Assembly (NCBI RefSeq): GCF_940143175.1
Contig: NZ_OW659496.1
Span: 1,798,001-1,862,000 of the forward strand
Origin: Erysipelothrix amsterdamensis
Lineage (GTDB): Bacteria > Bacillota_I > Bacilli_A > Erysipelotrichales > Erysipelotrichaceae
DNA length: 64,000 nt
Direction of reading: 5' to 3'
Both the position numbers and the translations under genes were made by a program. Within the stretch, counting starts at the first letter, position 1. Each line of letters starts with the position of its first letter. The notes beneath the pieces are model-generated. The model was not told where the DNA came from. It made no database searches and was given only the letters and a program-made list of their open reading frames with translations. Shown piece by piece: positions 1 through 9,313 of this stretch.

Positions 1-477
1 ACGACGGTAACGTTCTTCTTTATCTTGTAAACCATGAAATTTATCTGGTAATGGTCGTAATGCTTTTGTAAGGTGTGTCAATTCACTCGCTTTAACGGAT
101 AATTCACCATGGTTTGTACGGAAAATTGTTCCTTCAACACCTAAAATATCCCCTAAATCAAGTTCTTTAAAGTACTCAAACGCTAGATCTCCAACTGTAT
201 CTTTTCGTACGTAAACTTGGATTTGTCCATCACGATCTTGAAGATGCATAAATCCAGCTTTACCCATGACACGCTTAGTCATAACTCGACCAGCTATTTT
301 GGTTGTAGCTTCAAGTTCTGCAAGTTCTTCTTTTGATTTGCTATCGTAAGCCCCAAAAATGTCGGATGAGCGTTCTTCAGGTTTAAATCCACTTGCAAAG
401 GGATTGATTCCTTGTTCTCGCAAAGCCTCCATTTTCTCACGACGAACAATTTCTTGTTCTGTTAATTCATGTCCCAT
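1..477 (-). CDS. lysS: Lysyl-tRNA synthetase, class II (N-terminal part, cut by window edge)
   Basis: The visible 159 residues begin at an ATG at 477 and run off the left edge. They carry the helical lead-in rich in Glu and Arg and then the OB-fold anticodon-binding domain of class II LysRS (residues about 55 onward, with the [14 protein letters not shown] strand and the [10 protein letters not shown] strand). The enzyme charges tRNA-Lys in the cytosol. The catalytic motifs 1 to 3 lie outside the window. It follows hslO on the same strand after a 230-bp gap, as it does near ftsH in Bacillus. The family assignment is firm; the completeness of the gene cannot be judged. Confidence 0.95.
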   Translation of the reverse strand, partial: MGHELTEQEIVRREKMEALREQGINPFASGFKPEERSSDIFGAYDSKSKEELAELEATTKIAGRVMTKRVMGKAGFMHLQDRDGQIQVYVRKDTVGDLAFEYFKELDLGDILGVEGTIFRTNHGELSVKASELTHLTKALRPLPDKFHGLQDKEERYRR

Positions 478-708
478 ATTATCACTCTTTCTTATGTAAA
501 TAATCTGATTCTATCTTATCAAATTCTATCAATGAATTCATCTAATTTAGTGAAACAGCCGTTAAAATCACACATAACAACAATTTATTTTTAATTCTTA
601 CGAAACCATCTATGCATTATTATTAAAATTCATTGCTTTTCGTGATGTATCATAACATAATTTATGGTTTCTGTGTATTCGTGTTCTTTAAAGTATAGAT
701 GATAGAAT
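478..708. other. Intergenic region hslO-lysS, AT-rich
   Basis: This 231-bp stretch holds no convincing gene. On the minus strand there are several AT-rich -10-like hexamers (for example TATACT and TATGAT near 640-700), so a lysS promoter is expected here, but I could not fix one with a good -35. No T-box signature (the conserved GGTGG/ACCGCG core) is visible upstream of lysS. Confidence 0.5.
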
Positions 709-1581
709 TTAGTTTTTCTTACGTTCTAGAACAATTTCATTTAAATCATCTTCCGTAAATTCATATTTTGAATGACAGTAATGACATTCTAAAACCGCAC
801 CTTTATCTTCCGCAATAAGTTCTTTCAGTTCATCAGTACTTAAAGTTCGTAACACATCCGCCATTTGTTCTCTATTGCATCCACAATAGTACTGCGTATC
901 CGTTGTTTCAAGAATAAGAACATCAGGAAATAAATCAGCACAAACTTCGACTGCTTCTTTATCTACCATTAGATTTGAAACCGGAGGCAGTTTCGCAAGT
1001 GTTTTTTCAATTTCTGAAATATCATCTTCTGATGCTGAAGGAAGCACTTGAATTAAGATTGCTCCTGCGGATTTAATTGATAAATCTTCGTTCACTAAAA
1101 CACCTACAGAAACTGCAGATGGGATTTGTTCACTTTGTGCATAGTAGTATGCAAAATCATCACCGATCTCACCTGATTGAAGTTCAACTTGAGAACTGAA
1201 TGCCATACCATCTAAAACATCATGCGTTACGCTAAGTGTACCTTTTCCAATAGACCCACCGACATCAAGTTTACCAACACTATTTACTTTATGCACATAA
1301 GGATTTGAAACAAGTCCACGAACAAAGCCTTTATTGTCTGCATTAACCAAAATATTACCTAACTCACCATCACCACGAATCTCGATAACAAGTTTTTCGT
1401 CATCGTTTTTTAGTGTCGTTCCCATGATCGCACCAATACTTAAGGTACGGCCCAAAGCGGCTGAAGCAGCTGGGTAAGTACCATGAAGTTCGTGGGCTCT
1501 TTGTACTAGATTTGTTGTTTTTGCAACAAAAATTCGAACATTTCCATTTAGCGCCATTGCGCGTACGATTTTATCACTCAT
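709..1581 (-). CDS. hslO: Redox-regulated molecular chaperone Hsp33
   Basis: This 290-residue protein is a cytosolic holdase that is switched on by oxidation. The C-terminal zinc site is intact: Cys233 and Cys235 form the CxC pair and Cys266 and Cys269 the CxxC pair, the four ligands that form disulfides under oxidative stress. The N-terminal region has the usual substrate-binding beta domain (motif GRTLSIGAIMGTTLK around residue 44). It lies downstream of ftsH but behind that gene's terminator, so it probably has its own promoter. The length is normal for the family. The coaX gene that sits between ftsH and hslO in Bacillus is absent here. Confidence 0.95.
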   Translation of the reverse strand: MSDKIVRAMALNGNVRIFVAKTTNLVQRAHELHGTYPAASAALGRTLSIGAIMGTTLKNDDEKLVIEIRGDGELGNILVNADNKGFVRGLVSNPYVHKVNSVGKLDVGGSIGKGTLSVTHDVLDGMAFSSQVELQSGEIGDDFAYYYAQSEQIPSAVSVGVLVNEDLSIKSAGAILIQVLPSASEDDISEIEKTLAKLPPVSNLMVDKEAVEVCADLFPDVLILETTDTQYYCGCNREQMADVLRTLSTDELKELIAEDKGAVLECHYCHSKYEFTEDDLNEIVLERKKN

Positions 1582-1600
1582 AATTGTCTCCTTTTTTCTT

Positions 1601-1626
1601 AAAAAAGCCCCAACGAATTGGGGCTC
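1601..1626 (-). terminator. Intrinsic terminator after ftsH
   Basis: On the minus strand a 9-bp GC-rich stem (GAGCCCCAA with TTGGGGCTT) closed by a TTCG loop is followed by a T run. It lies just after the ftsH stop and closes the tilS-hpt-ftsH operon before hslO. Confidence 0.92.
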
Positions 1627-1635
1627 CCTCTAAGC

Positions 1636-3531
1636 TTAAATTTCTTTATCAATTGTTGTGTCAGGTTCTTGAACCGTCTCACTGACTACTTCAGCATCTA
1701 CGACTCCATTATCGTTGGCTTCACGGCCTTCAACAATGTTTTGAATTTGCTCTGCAGTAATTGTTTCATATTCAAGAAGTGCTTCAACAATACGGTCAAG
1801 AAGATCACGATTTTCCTCAATAAGTTTACGAGCATCTTCTTTACATTGATCAATAATATGACGAACTTCTTTGTCAATTTCAAATGCAATTTGACCTGAA
1901 TAGTTTTGAGGTTGGGAAATATCTCTTCCTAAGAAAACATTTCCATCATTACTATCGTATTGAATCGGTCCTAAGTCACTCATACCATATTGAGTAACCA
2001 TTGCACGTGCAATTTTGGTAGCGGATTGAATATCAGAGTATGCACCTGTGGAAATTTCATTAAAGACAATTTCTTCAGCAACACGACCACCAAGGTATCC
2101 TGTGATTTTACCCATTAAGTCTGAACGACTTTGTGTAAAGGTTTCTTCACGAGGAGTCATTAAGTTATAACCACCTGCTTGTCCACGTGGAATAATTGTA
2201 ACTTTTTGTACTTTATCAGCACTTTTGAGTTTAATACCAATAATTGCATGTCCTGTTTCGTGAACAGCAACCATATAGCGTTCTTTTTCAGTATATTTTT
2301 TAGATTTCTTAGCAGGTCCCATAATAACGCGGTCAATCGCTTCATCAATAATATCAGTAGTGATTTCCGTTTTATTTTCACGAACCGAAAGAATTGCAGC
2401 CTCATTCAGTACGTTTTCAAGATCAGCTCCTGAGAACCCTGGAGTACGGCGAGCAATATGTTTGAGTACAACATCATCTGCAATTTTCTTATTGCGTGCA
2501 TGCACTTGTAAGATTTCTGTACGACCTTTAACATCAGGTAAACCAACAGTAATTGTACGGTCAAAACGGCCGGGTCTTAATAACGCAGGGTCTAATACGT
2601 CGTCACGGTTTGTAGCCGCTAAAACAAGAACACCTGAGTTCTCTTCGATTCCATCCATTTCAACAAGAAGTTGGTTAAGTGTTTGTTCACGTTCGTCGTG
2701 TCCTCCACCCATACCAGCACCACGTTGGCGTCCAACAGCATCAATTTCATCAATAAAGATAATGCAAGGCGCTGTTGCCTTAGCTTTTTTAAACATATCA
2801 CGAACACGACTTGCACCAACACCTACAAACATTTCCACAAAATCAGATCCGGAAATTGCATAGAATGGTACATCTGCCTCACCAGCAGCTGCTTTAGCAA
2901 GTAATGTTTTCCCTGTTCCTGGAGGACCTACAAGAAGCATCCCTTTAGGAATACGCGCACCCATTGCTTCAAAACGTTTTGGATGACGTAAGTACTCGAT
3001 TAACTCTTGCATTTCTTCTTTTTCTTCTTCAGCACCCGCTACATCTTTAAAGCGAACTTTAATATCACCTTGGACTTTAGCACGAGATTTACTGAATTCA
3101 AAGGCTTTATTATTGCCTCCATTCCCCATTTTAGAGAATAGGAAGAACATAAATCCACCCAATAAGATGTAAGGAATGATTACGAGCAAGAAATCCACGA
3201 AGAAATTACTTTCATTTGGATCTGCTGTCAACATCGCTGCATCTTTTTCAGCAAGTAGTTTCGTTACTGCATTGAGTTGTTCTGGAGTATTTGGTAAACG
3301 TGTTGAGAATCCAATCTTACGATCATTTTCAACATATACACCTGTAATATCAATGACATTATTATTTGGTTTAATAATTGTATTTTCTACTTTTTTAGTT
3401 TCTACAACATTGTAGAACTCCTTAACGGGTAACACTTTCTGTGTTTGATGTGCAGCTAACTGCATGATAACAAGAGCCATCATCACAGTCATTACCATCA
3501 AAATAATATTATTTTTTTTATTGTTTTTCAA
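1636..3531 (-). CDS. ftsH: ATP-dependent zinc metalloprotease FtsH
   Basis: This is a membrane-anchored AAA+ protease that degrades misfolded membrane proteins and short-lived regulators. The order of parts is a first membrane segment at about residues 9-27, a short extracytoplasmic domain, a second membrane segment at about 112-133, a Walker A GPPGTGKT at 202-209, a Walker B ending in DEID at about 261-264, the arginine-finger region, and the zinc motif HETGH at 424-428. The acidic C-terminal tail is typical. The 631-residue length fits the family. It is the last gene of the tilS-hpt-ftsH run (13-bp gap after hpt) and is followed by a strong terminator. Confidence 0.98.
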   Translation of the reverse strand: MKNNKKNNIILMVMTVMMALVIMQLAAHQTQKVLPVKEFYNVVETKKVENTIIKPNNNVIDITGVYVENDRKIGFSTRLPNTPEQLNAVTKLLAEKDAAMLTADPNESNFFVDFLLVIIPYILLGGFMFFLFSKMGNGGNNKAFEFSKSRAKVQGDIKVRFKDVAGAEEEKEEMQELIEYLRHPKRFEAMGARIPKGMLLVGPPGTGKTLLAKAAAGEADVPFYAISGSDFVEMFVGVGASRVRDMFKKAKATAPCIIFIDEIDAVGRQRGAGMGGGHDEREQTLNQLLVEMDGIEENSGVLVLAATNRDDVLDPALLRPGRFDRTITVGLPDVKGRTEILQVHARNKKIADDVVLKHIARRTPGFSGADLENVLNEAAILSVRENKTEITTDIIDEAIDRVIMGPAKKSKKYTEKERYMVAVHETGHAIIGIKLKSADKVQKVTIIPRGQAGGYNLMTPREETFTQSRSDLMGKITGYLGGRVAEEIVFNEISTGAYSDIQSATKIARAMVTQYGMSDLGPIQYDSNDGNVFLGRDISQPQNYSGQIAFEIDKEVRHIIDQCKEDARKLIEENRDLLDRIVEALLEYETITAEQIQNIVEGREANDNGVVDAEVVSETVQEPDTTIDKEI

Positions 3532-3544
3532 CGGGATTCACTCC

Positions 3545-4084
3545 TTACTTATAGACTGTATCTTTTAAAATTCCAATGTATGGTAGTTGTCTATATTTTT
3601 CATAATAGTCCATACCAAAACCGATAACAAATAGGTTTTCGATTTCAAACCCAATAAAGTCAGCATAAACATCAACTTCACGACGTGATGGTTTATCTAA
3701 TAATGTAATCACTTTTACGTCATTAGCCCCTTTATTCATTAAGAGTTTAATAACTGCTTTAAGGGTATTTCCTGTATCCACAATATCTTCTACAAGCAAG
3801 ATATTTGTGCCTTTAATTGAACGATCCAAATCTTTTAAAATTCGAATATCGCGTGATGATTCCGTACCTTCGTAACTTGAAACATCCATGAAATCAAATT
3901 CGATATCAAGGTCAATATACTTAATGAGGCGTGCAAGGAATGGTACGGATCCTTTTAAAAGTGCCACAAGTACGAGCGGACCTTCTACATTTTTATAATG
4001 TTCAGTGATAACTTGTCCGAGTTCTTCACATCTTTTTTCAATTTCTTCTTCACTTATCAAAATACTCTCTACATCTTGGTGCAT
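3545..4084 (-). CDS. hpt: Hypoxanthine phosphoribosyltransferase
   Basis: This 179-residue cytosolic salvage enzyme converts hypoxanthine (and usually guanine) with PRPP to IMP or GMP. The PRPP-binding loop VEDIVDTGNTL is intact near residue 98, and the LLKGSVPF loop near residue 44 is that of the family. It sits between tilS and ftsH exactly as in Bacillus and is preceded by a good AGGAGG ribosome site. The gap to tilS is 25 bp, so the genes are probably co-transcribed. Confidence 0.96.
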   Translation of the reverse strand: MHQDVESILISEEEIEKRCEELGQVITEHYKNVEGPLVLVALLKGSVPFLARLIKYIDLDIEFDFMDVSSYEGTESSRDIRILKDLDRSIKGTNILLVEDIVDTGNTLKAVIKLLMNKGANDVKVITLLDKPSRREVDVYADFIGFEIENLFVIGFGMDYYEKYRQLPYIGILKDTVYK

Positions 4085-4109
4085 ACTATAAATAATCCTC
4101 CTGCGATAA

Positions 4110-5312
4110 CTATAATTCTAACATAAAAAGATTGGGATTGTTAGAGTAATGATGCTCATCACAACCCATTCCCACAACAAACACAATTTGTTGCGAGGAA
4201 TTCACAATAACAGGCCATATTTCGCGTTCATGACGAGGTATTTTACGATCAATAAAGAATCGGTTTAAAGACTTCGTCCCAAACCTCATCTTTATCGAAT
4301 CCCCCACACGGGCGTTTCGAATCACAATGGGAAAATCTGATTCCGAAAGGGTCACACCCTGAATCGTTTGGCCTGAATCGCTCAAGACAAAACGATCTGT
4401 AGTAACATACGATATTTGAGTAAAATGATATTCAAATGGTGTGTTATCTATAAGAGCAAGTTCGCCATAACTTGAGCTTAAGCGTTTGTTTCCAAACTGA
4501 ATAAACGCTTTTTCTTGAAGAATGAGTGTATCGAGCTCTTTAAGATAAGGACCACTCATCGCATGTGTCTCCACACCATTTTGTGCCATCCACAATCGTA
4601 GGACGCGTGGTCGTATACCATCTTGTATTAATGCATACATATCGACTTTAACCTTAGAATCCAGCTGAAGTGCGATACTCTTCACCATTTTACTCCTTTT
4701 TTCGCCACTTTGCTTTGCAGCAAGCATTTCTTTTACCAAACTTTCATATGAATTTTCATCCATACAATGAATATCATTACGAATTTGATTGCGTGTGTAG
4801 TCAAGACTTAAGTTTGACTCATCAATTCCATATTGAATTTGGTGGTCATCACAATATTGAACAACCCTGTCTTTAGTCATATCCAAAAGTGGTCGCCACA
4901 CGGTTACACCCATGATTTCTGTAAACTGCGCCAATCCAATGTGTTCACTTTCCATCTTACGTTGTTTCTGGAAAAGATAGGTCTCGAGATCATCGTTGAA
5001 ATGATGGGCAATTGCTACACCTTCAGCATTATACTTAAGTACCAATTCTTTGAAAAACGCATAACGAAACACGCGTGCTTGGTGTTGGAAATTATGGTTT
5101 TCGCCATCATCCTCATAATTTGAACATTCAAACGGGATATGGTTTACTGCACAGTACTTCCGAACAATATCTTCGTCGCGCTTGCTCGTTTCTCTTTTAC
5201 CATAGTTAACATGCGCTGCAACACATGGTATGTTTTGTTTAGAAAGGATATCGAGAAGTGCCATCGAATCCGGTCCTCCAGACACACCTACTATCCACAT
5301 TTTATGCACCAT
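4110..5312 (-). CDS. tilS: tRNA(Ile)-lysidine synthetase
   Basis: TilS attaches lysine to C34 of the CAU anticodon of tRNA-Ile so that it reads AUA. The ATP-pyrophosphatase P-loop SGGPDS is at residues 11-16. The C-terminal third carries the substrate-tRNA-binding region of the long bacterial form (400 residues in all). The start at 5312 is chosen because GGAGG lies 6 nt upstream; it overlaps the end of the upstream MazF-like gene by 11 bp, which suggests coupled translation. This gene is essential wherever AUA is read by lysidine-tRNA. Confidence 0.95.
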   Translation of the reverse strand: MVHKMWIVGVSGGPDSMALLDILSKQNIPCVAAHVNYGKRETSKRDEDIVRKYCAVNHIPFECSNYEDDGENHNFQHQARVFRYAFFKELVLKYNAEGVAIAHHFNDDLETYLFQKQRKMESEHIGLAQFTEIMGVTVWRPLLDMTKDRVVQYCDDHQIQYGIDESNLSLDYTRNQIRNDIHCMDENSYESLVKEMLAAKQSGEKRSKMVKSIALQLDSKVKVDMYALIQDGIRPRVLRLWMAQNGVETHAMSGPYLKELDTLILQEKAFIQFGNKRLSSSYGELALIDNTPFEYHFTQISYVTTDRFVLSDSGQTIQGVTLSESDFPIVIRNARVGDSIKMRFGTKSLNRFFIDRKIPRHEREIWPVIVNSSQQIVFVVGMGCDEHHYSNNPNLFMLEL

Positions 5313-5868
5313 TACTTACCTCCATATCAAACGTTTCTTTTATAATTAGATTTCGAATCTCTATAAACATCGCACTGTTTGGATCAATATGACCATTGAT
5401 TGAAATAATTCTCGCAGAATTAACATACTTACAATCATTTAAAAACAATACTGATGACTTATTGAGTCCTGGTATTTTCCCTATGTAATAGAGATGGCGC
5501 TTTCCGTAAAGATTTATATTCCGTGCTTGCCGAATGATTTCATAATTTGAAGTCATAGGAACAACGAAAATTTTATAGTTGAATATCCCCATAACCAACC
5601 CAAAATGTTGATAACCCGCTTCATTGATAAACGCTTGACCAAATTCCATATAACAGATATCACCAATAGACACGGTCATATTTAAAGATTCGCAAGACCA
5701 ATTTTTCTGCCGACACATTCGATTCATCCCACTAATGCACTCTTTCCGAATGTAGTAAGGTGGTAACAAATAAATATATCTTCGATACGTCTCTAAATAC
5801 TCTTCAACAATCCGATTCGCGGATCGAGTTTCACATTTTTTCAGCCATCCCGGCTCTAGTTTCATCAT
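5302..5868 (-). CDS. MazF/PemK-fold protein of unknown function
   Basis: I recognise the fold but not a named gene. From about residue 68 the 188-residue protein shows the MazF/PemK pattern: VSIGDICYMEFG for the first strand, LVMGI, then IFVVPMTSN for the conserved P-x-T segment, and later KSSVLFLNDCKYVNSARI matching the family's SVVLLDQIRTIDKSRL strand. The arginine normally in the RP(A/V)L strand is missing (GYQHFGLV here), while the threonine of P-x-T is kept. The N-terminal 65 residues are Arg/Tyr/Cys-rich and unrelated to known toxins. There is no antitoxin beside it. It is embedded between mreB and tilS and overlaps tilS, so it looks like a fixed housekeeping or RNA-binding derivative rather than a mobile toxin. 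That last point is inference. Confidence 0.55.
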   Translation of the reverse strand: MMKLEPGWLKKCETRSANRIVEEYLETYRRYIYLLPPYYIRKECISGMNRMCRQKNWSCESLNMTVSIGDICYMEFGQAFINEAGYQHFGLVMGIFNYKIFVVPMTSNYEIIRQARNINLYGKRHLYYIGKIPGLNKSSVLFLNDCKYVNSARIISINGHIDPNSAMFIEIRNLIIKETFDMEVSNGA

Positions 5869-5916
5869 AAGATCGCCTCCGAAACTAGATACACACGAAT
5901 ATGAAGACGTCCTAAA

Positions 5917-5943
5917 TAAAAAGAGCCATTGGCTCTTTTTAAA
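5917..5943 (-). terminator. Intrinsic terminator after mreB/mbl
   Basis: On the minus strand AAAAAGAGCC pairs with GGCTCTTTTT around a 3-nt loop, giving a stem and a T run directly after the mreB stop codon. The A/T symmetry means it could act in both directions. Confidence 0.9.
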
Positions 5944-5957
5944 ACACTTAGTTGTAA

Positions 5958-6956
5958 TTATCGAACTAAGTCTAAGTTTTCTAACATGATTCCTGTTCCC
6001 TCAGCTACGCATGTTAATGCGTTTTCGGCAACATAAACTGGAATACTTAATTCATGTGAAATCAATTCATCAAGGCCATGTAATAATGCACCACCACCTG
6101 TAAGTACGATTCCTCGTCCTACGATATCTGCTGATAATTCAGGAGGTGTTTGTTCAAGAACAGTACGACAAGCACGAACGATGTCCTGTAGACTTTCATG
6201 CATTGCATTTGCTGTTTCTTCAGCTTTTAATGTAATTGTATTTGGAAGACCTGTAACTAAATCTCGACCGCTAACTGCAATCGTAGTTTGTTCCATATCT
6301 TTGACACTGTCAATACGAGCAGTACCAATGTGAGTTTTAATTTCTTCAGCGGTACGATCTCCAATTAAAAGTTTATAAGTATCTTTAACATATTTGATAA
6401 TGTCATGATCTAAACGGTCACCCGCAACTTTTAGAGATGTACTTGTTACAATTTCTCCTAGTGAAAGGATTGCAACATCAGTTGTTCCTCCACCTATATC
6501 GAGAACCATTGAACCCGCTGGTTTTGAAATATCAAGATTTGCACCGACAGCAGCAACTTTTGGTTCCTCTTCGATGTAAACACGTTTAGCGCCTGCACGA
6601 TAAGCGGCATCGCTGATGGCTTTACGTTCTACAGATGTAATATTTGATGGACAGCAAATTAAGATTGTTGGTCGAGAAAACATACCTTTAAGGTTTAATT
6701 TTCTAACAAAATATTGAAGCATCATTTCTGTTACTTCAAAATCTGCAATAACACCATCTTTCAATGGACGAATTGCTAGAACACGTCCTGGTGTACGTCC
6801 TAACATATCTTTTGCTGATTGTCCTACAGCAAGACATTTTTTAGTTTCAGCATCAATGGATACTACTGAAGGTTCGTCTAAAACGACGCCTTCGCCTTTT
6901 ACATAAATTAAAATATTTGCGGTACCTAAGTCAATTCCGACTGCTTTTGAAAACAT
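5958..6956 (-). CDS. mbl: Rod-shape-determining actin homologue MreB/Mbl
   Basis: This 332-residue actin-fold ATPase forms membrane-bound filaments that guide lateral cell-wall synthesis. The phosphate-1 loop (GIDLGTANIL) is at residues 7-16, the phosphate-2 loop (LDIGGGTTDVA) at about 157, and the adenosine loop (LTGGGALLHGL) near the C terminus. The upstream DUF1146 gene and the position outside an mreBCD cluster match the Bacillus ywzB-mbl locus, so Mbl is the better name than MreB. A clear terminator follows. The genome probably makes rod-shaped cells. Confidence 0.93.
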   Translation of the reverse strand: MFSKAVGIDLGTANILIYVKGEGVVLDEPSVVSIDAETKKCLAVGQSAKDMLGRTPGRVLAIRPLKDGVIADFEVTEMMLQYFVRKLNLKGMFSRPTILICCPSNITSVERKAISDAAYRAGAKRVYIEEEPKVAAVGANLDISKPAGSMVLDIGGGTTDVAILSLGEIVTSTSLKVAGDRLDHDIIKYVKDTYKLLIGDRTAEEIKTHIGTARIDSVKDMEQTTIAVSGRDLVTGLPNTITLKAEETANAMHESLQDIVRACRTVLEQTPPELSADIVGRGIVLTGGGALLHGLDELISHELSIPVYVAENALTCVAEGTGIMLENLDLVR

Positions 6957-6984
6957 TCTTTGTCCTCCAATTCTCTCGTCTTTT

Positions 6985-7185
6985 CTACATGAAATAAGCG
7001 AATGATAATCCCATCAAAAACTGCGCTACAACATAACCTAATCCAAGAGATAAGAATATGTAGAGTAATTGAATACGCGTTTCACTACCTTTTCGCATCA
7101 CTTTATGAAAATCAATCCCACTTAGCGCATAAGCACTTGCGAGAAAACATACGAAATATAAAACAATTCTTTGGATATCATGCAT
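6985..7185 (-). CDS. ywzB: DUF1146 (YwzB-like) small membrane protein
   Basis: This 66-residue protein has two predicted membrane segments (about residues 6-23 and 42-62) separated by a short basic stretch, with the S-G-I-D-F-H-K signature after the first helix that marks DUF1146. Its function is unknown. It is 28 bp upstream of mbl and on the same strand, the arrangement seen in Bacillus and relatives. It most likely shares the mbl transcript. Confidence 0.8.
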   Translation of the reverse strand: MHDIQRIVLYFVCFLASAYALSGIDFHKVMRKGSETRIQLLYIFLSLGLGYVVAQFLMGLSFAYFM

Positions 7186-7276
7186 AATTATTCACCTATA
7201 TTACTATATCAAATAACACACTGAAATTCCATTGATAATATAAAATAACAAAATTTACGATATTCTTATTTTAAGT

Positions 7277-8428
7277 TCACTCTAAGAGCGGCTTCGCGGT
7301 CAAGGTCATTCCAATTGCACCAAGGGGTGTTGTAATTAATATCGCAAGAACTGAAATCGCGAGAATTACTTCGCCATTTGGTAAACCCATCGCTAGAGGG
7401 GTACCTCCAATCGCTGCTTGAACCGTCGCTTTTGGTATGTATGAAATTGCGACAAAAATACGTTCTTTGAACGTTAAGTTTGTGTTGATTAAAGATACGA
7501 AGACACCCACCATCCGTACCAAAAGGGCGACAACAACGATCACCACTCCGATTATACCCGAAGATTGTGCCGCATTAAAATCCACTTGCGCACCAACGAG
7601 CACAAAAAGAAAGATCTCTGCAACAACCCAAAGTAAATCCATTGCATTTGACAGATAATTGGATAGCGAGAGATTACGTTCTCGAAGTGTTGCTGCACTC
7701 ACCATCACACCTAATAATGAGGCTATGGGTAAAACCTTTTCTACGCTTTGGAGACAATAGGAAAGCAACAAAATCGAGATTATAGTTGACTTTGAGTTTT
7801 TCCCGTAGGCACTTAAAACACGACCGAGCATTACCCCGGAAATAAATCCTGCAACAATCATCATCGGTAATTTCAAAATAATTTGAATAGGAGACATAAT
7901 TCCCGTAGTAGCAAGACCTAAAAAAATAGAAAATATTGAAATCGCTACAACATCATCAATGGATGCACCTGCTAGTATTAAAGTTGGAATTTTTTTCGCC
8001 GTTCCGAGTTTATTTTTTTCCAAATAAACCATCATTGGAACAACTACCGCTGGTGAAACTGCTGCTAGGATAAATCCTAACATGCCACCTTGAATAAAAC
8101 TAAAACCCAAGAAATGCATACTTAAAAACATGACTGTTATTGCCTCAAAAAAACCAGGAATAAAACTAAGTAAAAATGCAGGGCGACCAACTTGCGCAAG
8201 ATTTTGACGATCGAGATTAAAACCTGCACGAAGCAAAATAATAATTAAAGCAAGTCCCCTAATCTCCGGCGACAACATTTGGATGCTTGTGTGAATCCAA
8301 TTAAGTCCAAAAGGTCCTAAAACCATACCTAGAATAATCAAAAGAAGTAATGGGGGAACATGAATCCTCTTACCCAACTTCTTCGAAATTTGTCCTAGAA
8401 TCAGAATCAATAAAATTGTATATATCAT
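7277..8428 (-). CDS. Cation:proton antiporter (CPA2/KefB-like) under fluoride-riboswitch control
   Basis: This 383-residue protein has about 11-12 membrane segments and the Na+/H+-exchanger core, including the LAGASIDDVVAISIF segment (about residue 150) with the two adjacent acidic residues typical of electrogenic antiporters. It ends right after the last membrane helix, so it lacks a cytosolic RCK/TrkA domain. Its leader is a complete fluoride riboswitch, and antiporters of this class are established members of the fluoride regulon beside CrcB/Fluc and CLC-F. A role in fluoride (or acid plus fluoride) tolerance is therefore the best inference; the ion carried cannot be told from sequence. 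The start has GGAGG 4 nt upstream. Confidence 0.88.
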   Translation of the reverse strand: MIYTILLILILGQISKKLGKRIHVPPLLLLIILGMVLGPFGLNWIHTSIQMLSPEIRGLALIIILLRAGFNLDRQNLAQVGRPAFLLSFIPGFFEAITVMFLSMHFLGFSFIQGGMLGFILAAVSPAVVVPMMVYLEKNKLGTAKKIPTLILAGASIDDVVAISIFSIFLGLATTGIMSPIQIILKLPMMIVAGFISGVMLGRVLSAYGKNSKSTIISILLLSYCLQSVEKVLPIASLLGVMVSAATLRERNLSLSNYLSNAMDLLWVVAEIFLFVLVGAQVDFNAAQSSGIIGVVIVVVALLVRMVGVFVSLINTNLTFKERIFVAISYIPKATVQAAIGGTPLAMGLPNGEVILAISVLAILITTPLGAIGMTLTAKPLLE

Positions 8429-8439
8429 GTTACCTCCAT

Positions 8440-8518
8440 AAAAAAAACTCCTACAAAAAGACCCTGTGGTCTCATGTAGGAGTTATCAGCTGTCGCAGTT
8501 ATGGTGAACTCCATCACC
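8440..8518 (-). promoter_or_regulatory. Fluoride riboswitch (crcB motif) with transcription terminator
   Basis: On the minus strand the aptamer runs from 8518 down to 8476 and carries the conserved GGTGATGGAGTTCACC, the ATAAC-TGC segment and the 3' GCTGAT-ACTCCTAC. The last ten bases of the aptamer are also the left arm of a terminator: ACTCCTACA (8475-8483) pairs with TGTAGGAGT (8447-8455) and is followed by a T run at 8440-8446. Thus fluoride binding should protect the aptamer and let transcription continue into the antiporter gene. The sequence and layout agree with the well-studied Bacillus cereus crcB riboswitch. Confidence 0.95.
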
Positions 8519-8527
8519 GTTTTGTAA

Positions 8528-8556
8528 ATTATATCATATTCCATCACTTTTGAACT
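8528..8556 (-). promoter_or_regulatory. Promoter of the fluoride-responsive antiporter
   Basis: A perfect -10 TATAAT (complement of 8528-8533) lies about 10 nt upstream of the riboswitch aptamer, so the aptamer forms the very 5' end of the RNA. The -35 at 17-bp spacing (AGTTCA) is poor and lies inside the end of cutC. Confidence 0.6.
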
Positions 8557-9284
8557 GTTTTTATAAATGATTTAAGTTTATCCACACTGACGCCATCATA
8601 ATCACCCTGGCAACTGTAAGCATACGACACCGAATTATTTTTAGTTGTCGGATCTGAATACCACACTTTAAACGAACTATGAAGTTGATGTATACCTGTT
8701 TTCTCCACAATTTCTAAAGCATTCGATTCATTAACGCCTGAGCCCACACAAAACTCAATATCCTTAGAATAGGTTTGATGAAGTTCGGCCAGTAATTCAA
8801 TACCCTCATTGGCCCGTTCTTTTAAACCGCTTGTGAGAACACGATCAACACCACATGCAATTAAATCTTCAATTGCCTTCATCGGATCTGAAACACAGTC
8901 AAATGCACGATGAAAAACAGCTTCAATTCCCGCATCGTGACAGATATCCACAAATTTTTGTGTAAGGGTCGTGTTCACAGACGCATCATCATTAAGAAAT
9001 CCAAAAACCAATCCATCTGAACCGTTCTGAATTAAGCTTTCAGCATCATAAATCATCGATTCCACTTCCAATTGTGAATAACAAAACCCTCCACCTCTTG
9101 GCCGAATCATCGTTATAATTGGAATGGTTGTATGTCGCTTCGCAGATACAAGCATCCCTACACTTGGGGTTAAACCACCTAAATACAAGCCACTGTTTAA
9201 TTCAATACGATTAGCACCACTTGTCTGAGCAGCGATGCAATCCTCAACACTTCCTGCACATACCTCAACAATCATTCTGCTCAC
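8544..9284 (-). CDS. cutC: CutC family protein (copper homeostasis)
   Basis: This 246-residue TIM-barrel protein matches CutC from end to end: EVCAGSVEDCIAAQTSGANRIELN-type N terminus, the IPIITMIRPRGGGF segment near residue 75, and DRVLTSG near residue 147. CutC has been linked to copper tolerance, but its biochemical activity is unsettled. It stands alone with no copper pump or regulator beside it. The protein is cytosolic and has no signal peptide. Confidence 0.9.
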   Translation of the reverse strand: MSRMIVEVCAGSVEDCIAAQTSGANRIELNSGLYLGGLTPSVGMLVSAKRHTTIPIITMIRPRGGGFCYSQLEVESMIYDAESLIQNGSDGLVFGFLNDDASVNTTLTQKFVDICHDAGIEAVFHRAFDCVSDPMKAIEDLIACGVDRVLTSGLKERANEGIELLAELHQTYSKDIEFCVGSGVNESNALEIVEKTGIHQLHSSFKVWYSDPTTKNNSVSYAYSCQGDYDGVSVDKLKSFIKTVQK

Positions 9285-9313
9285 TCCTTTTTGTATTTAT
9301 TATATCAGAACAT

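Noticed and set aside
478-708. T-box leader before lysS
   Set aside because: The specifier-arm and T-box core sequences are not present.
1618-3415. Several plus-strand open frames across ftsH
   Set aside because: They are antisense to a well-conserved gene and have no ribosome sites or family resemblance.
5302-5868. A complete MazEF-type toxin-antitoxin pair
   Set aside because: There is no antitoxin-sized gene beside it, and the catalytic Arg strand is changed.
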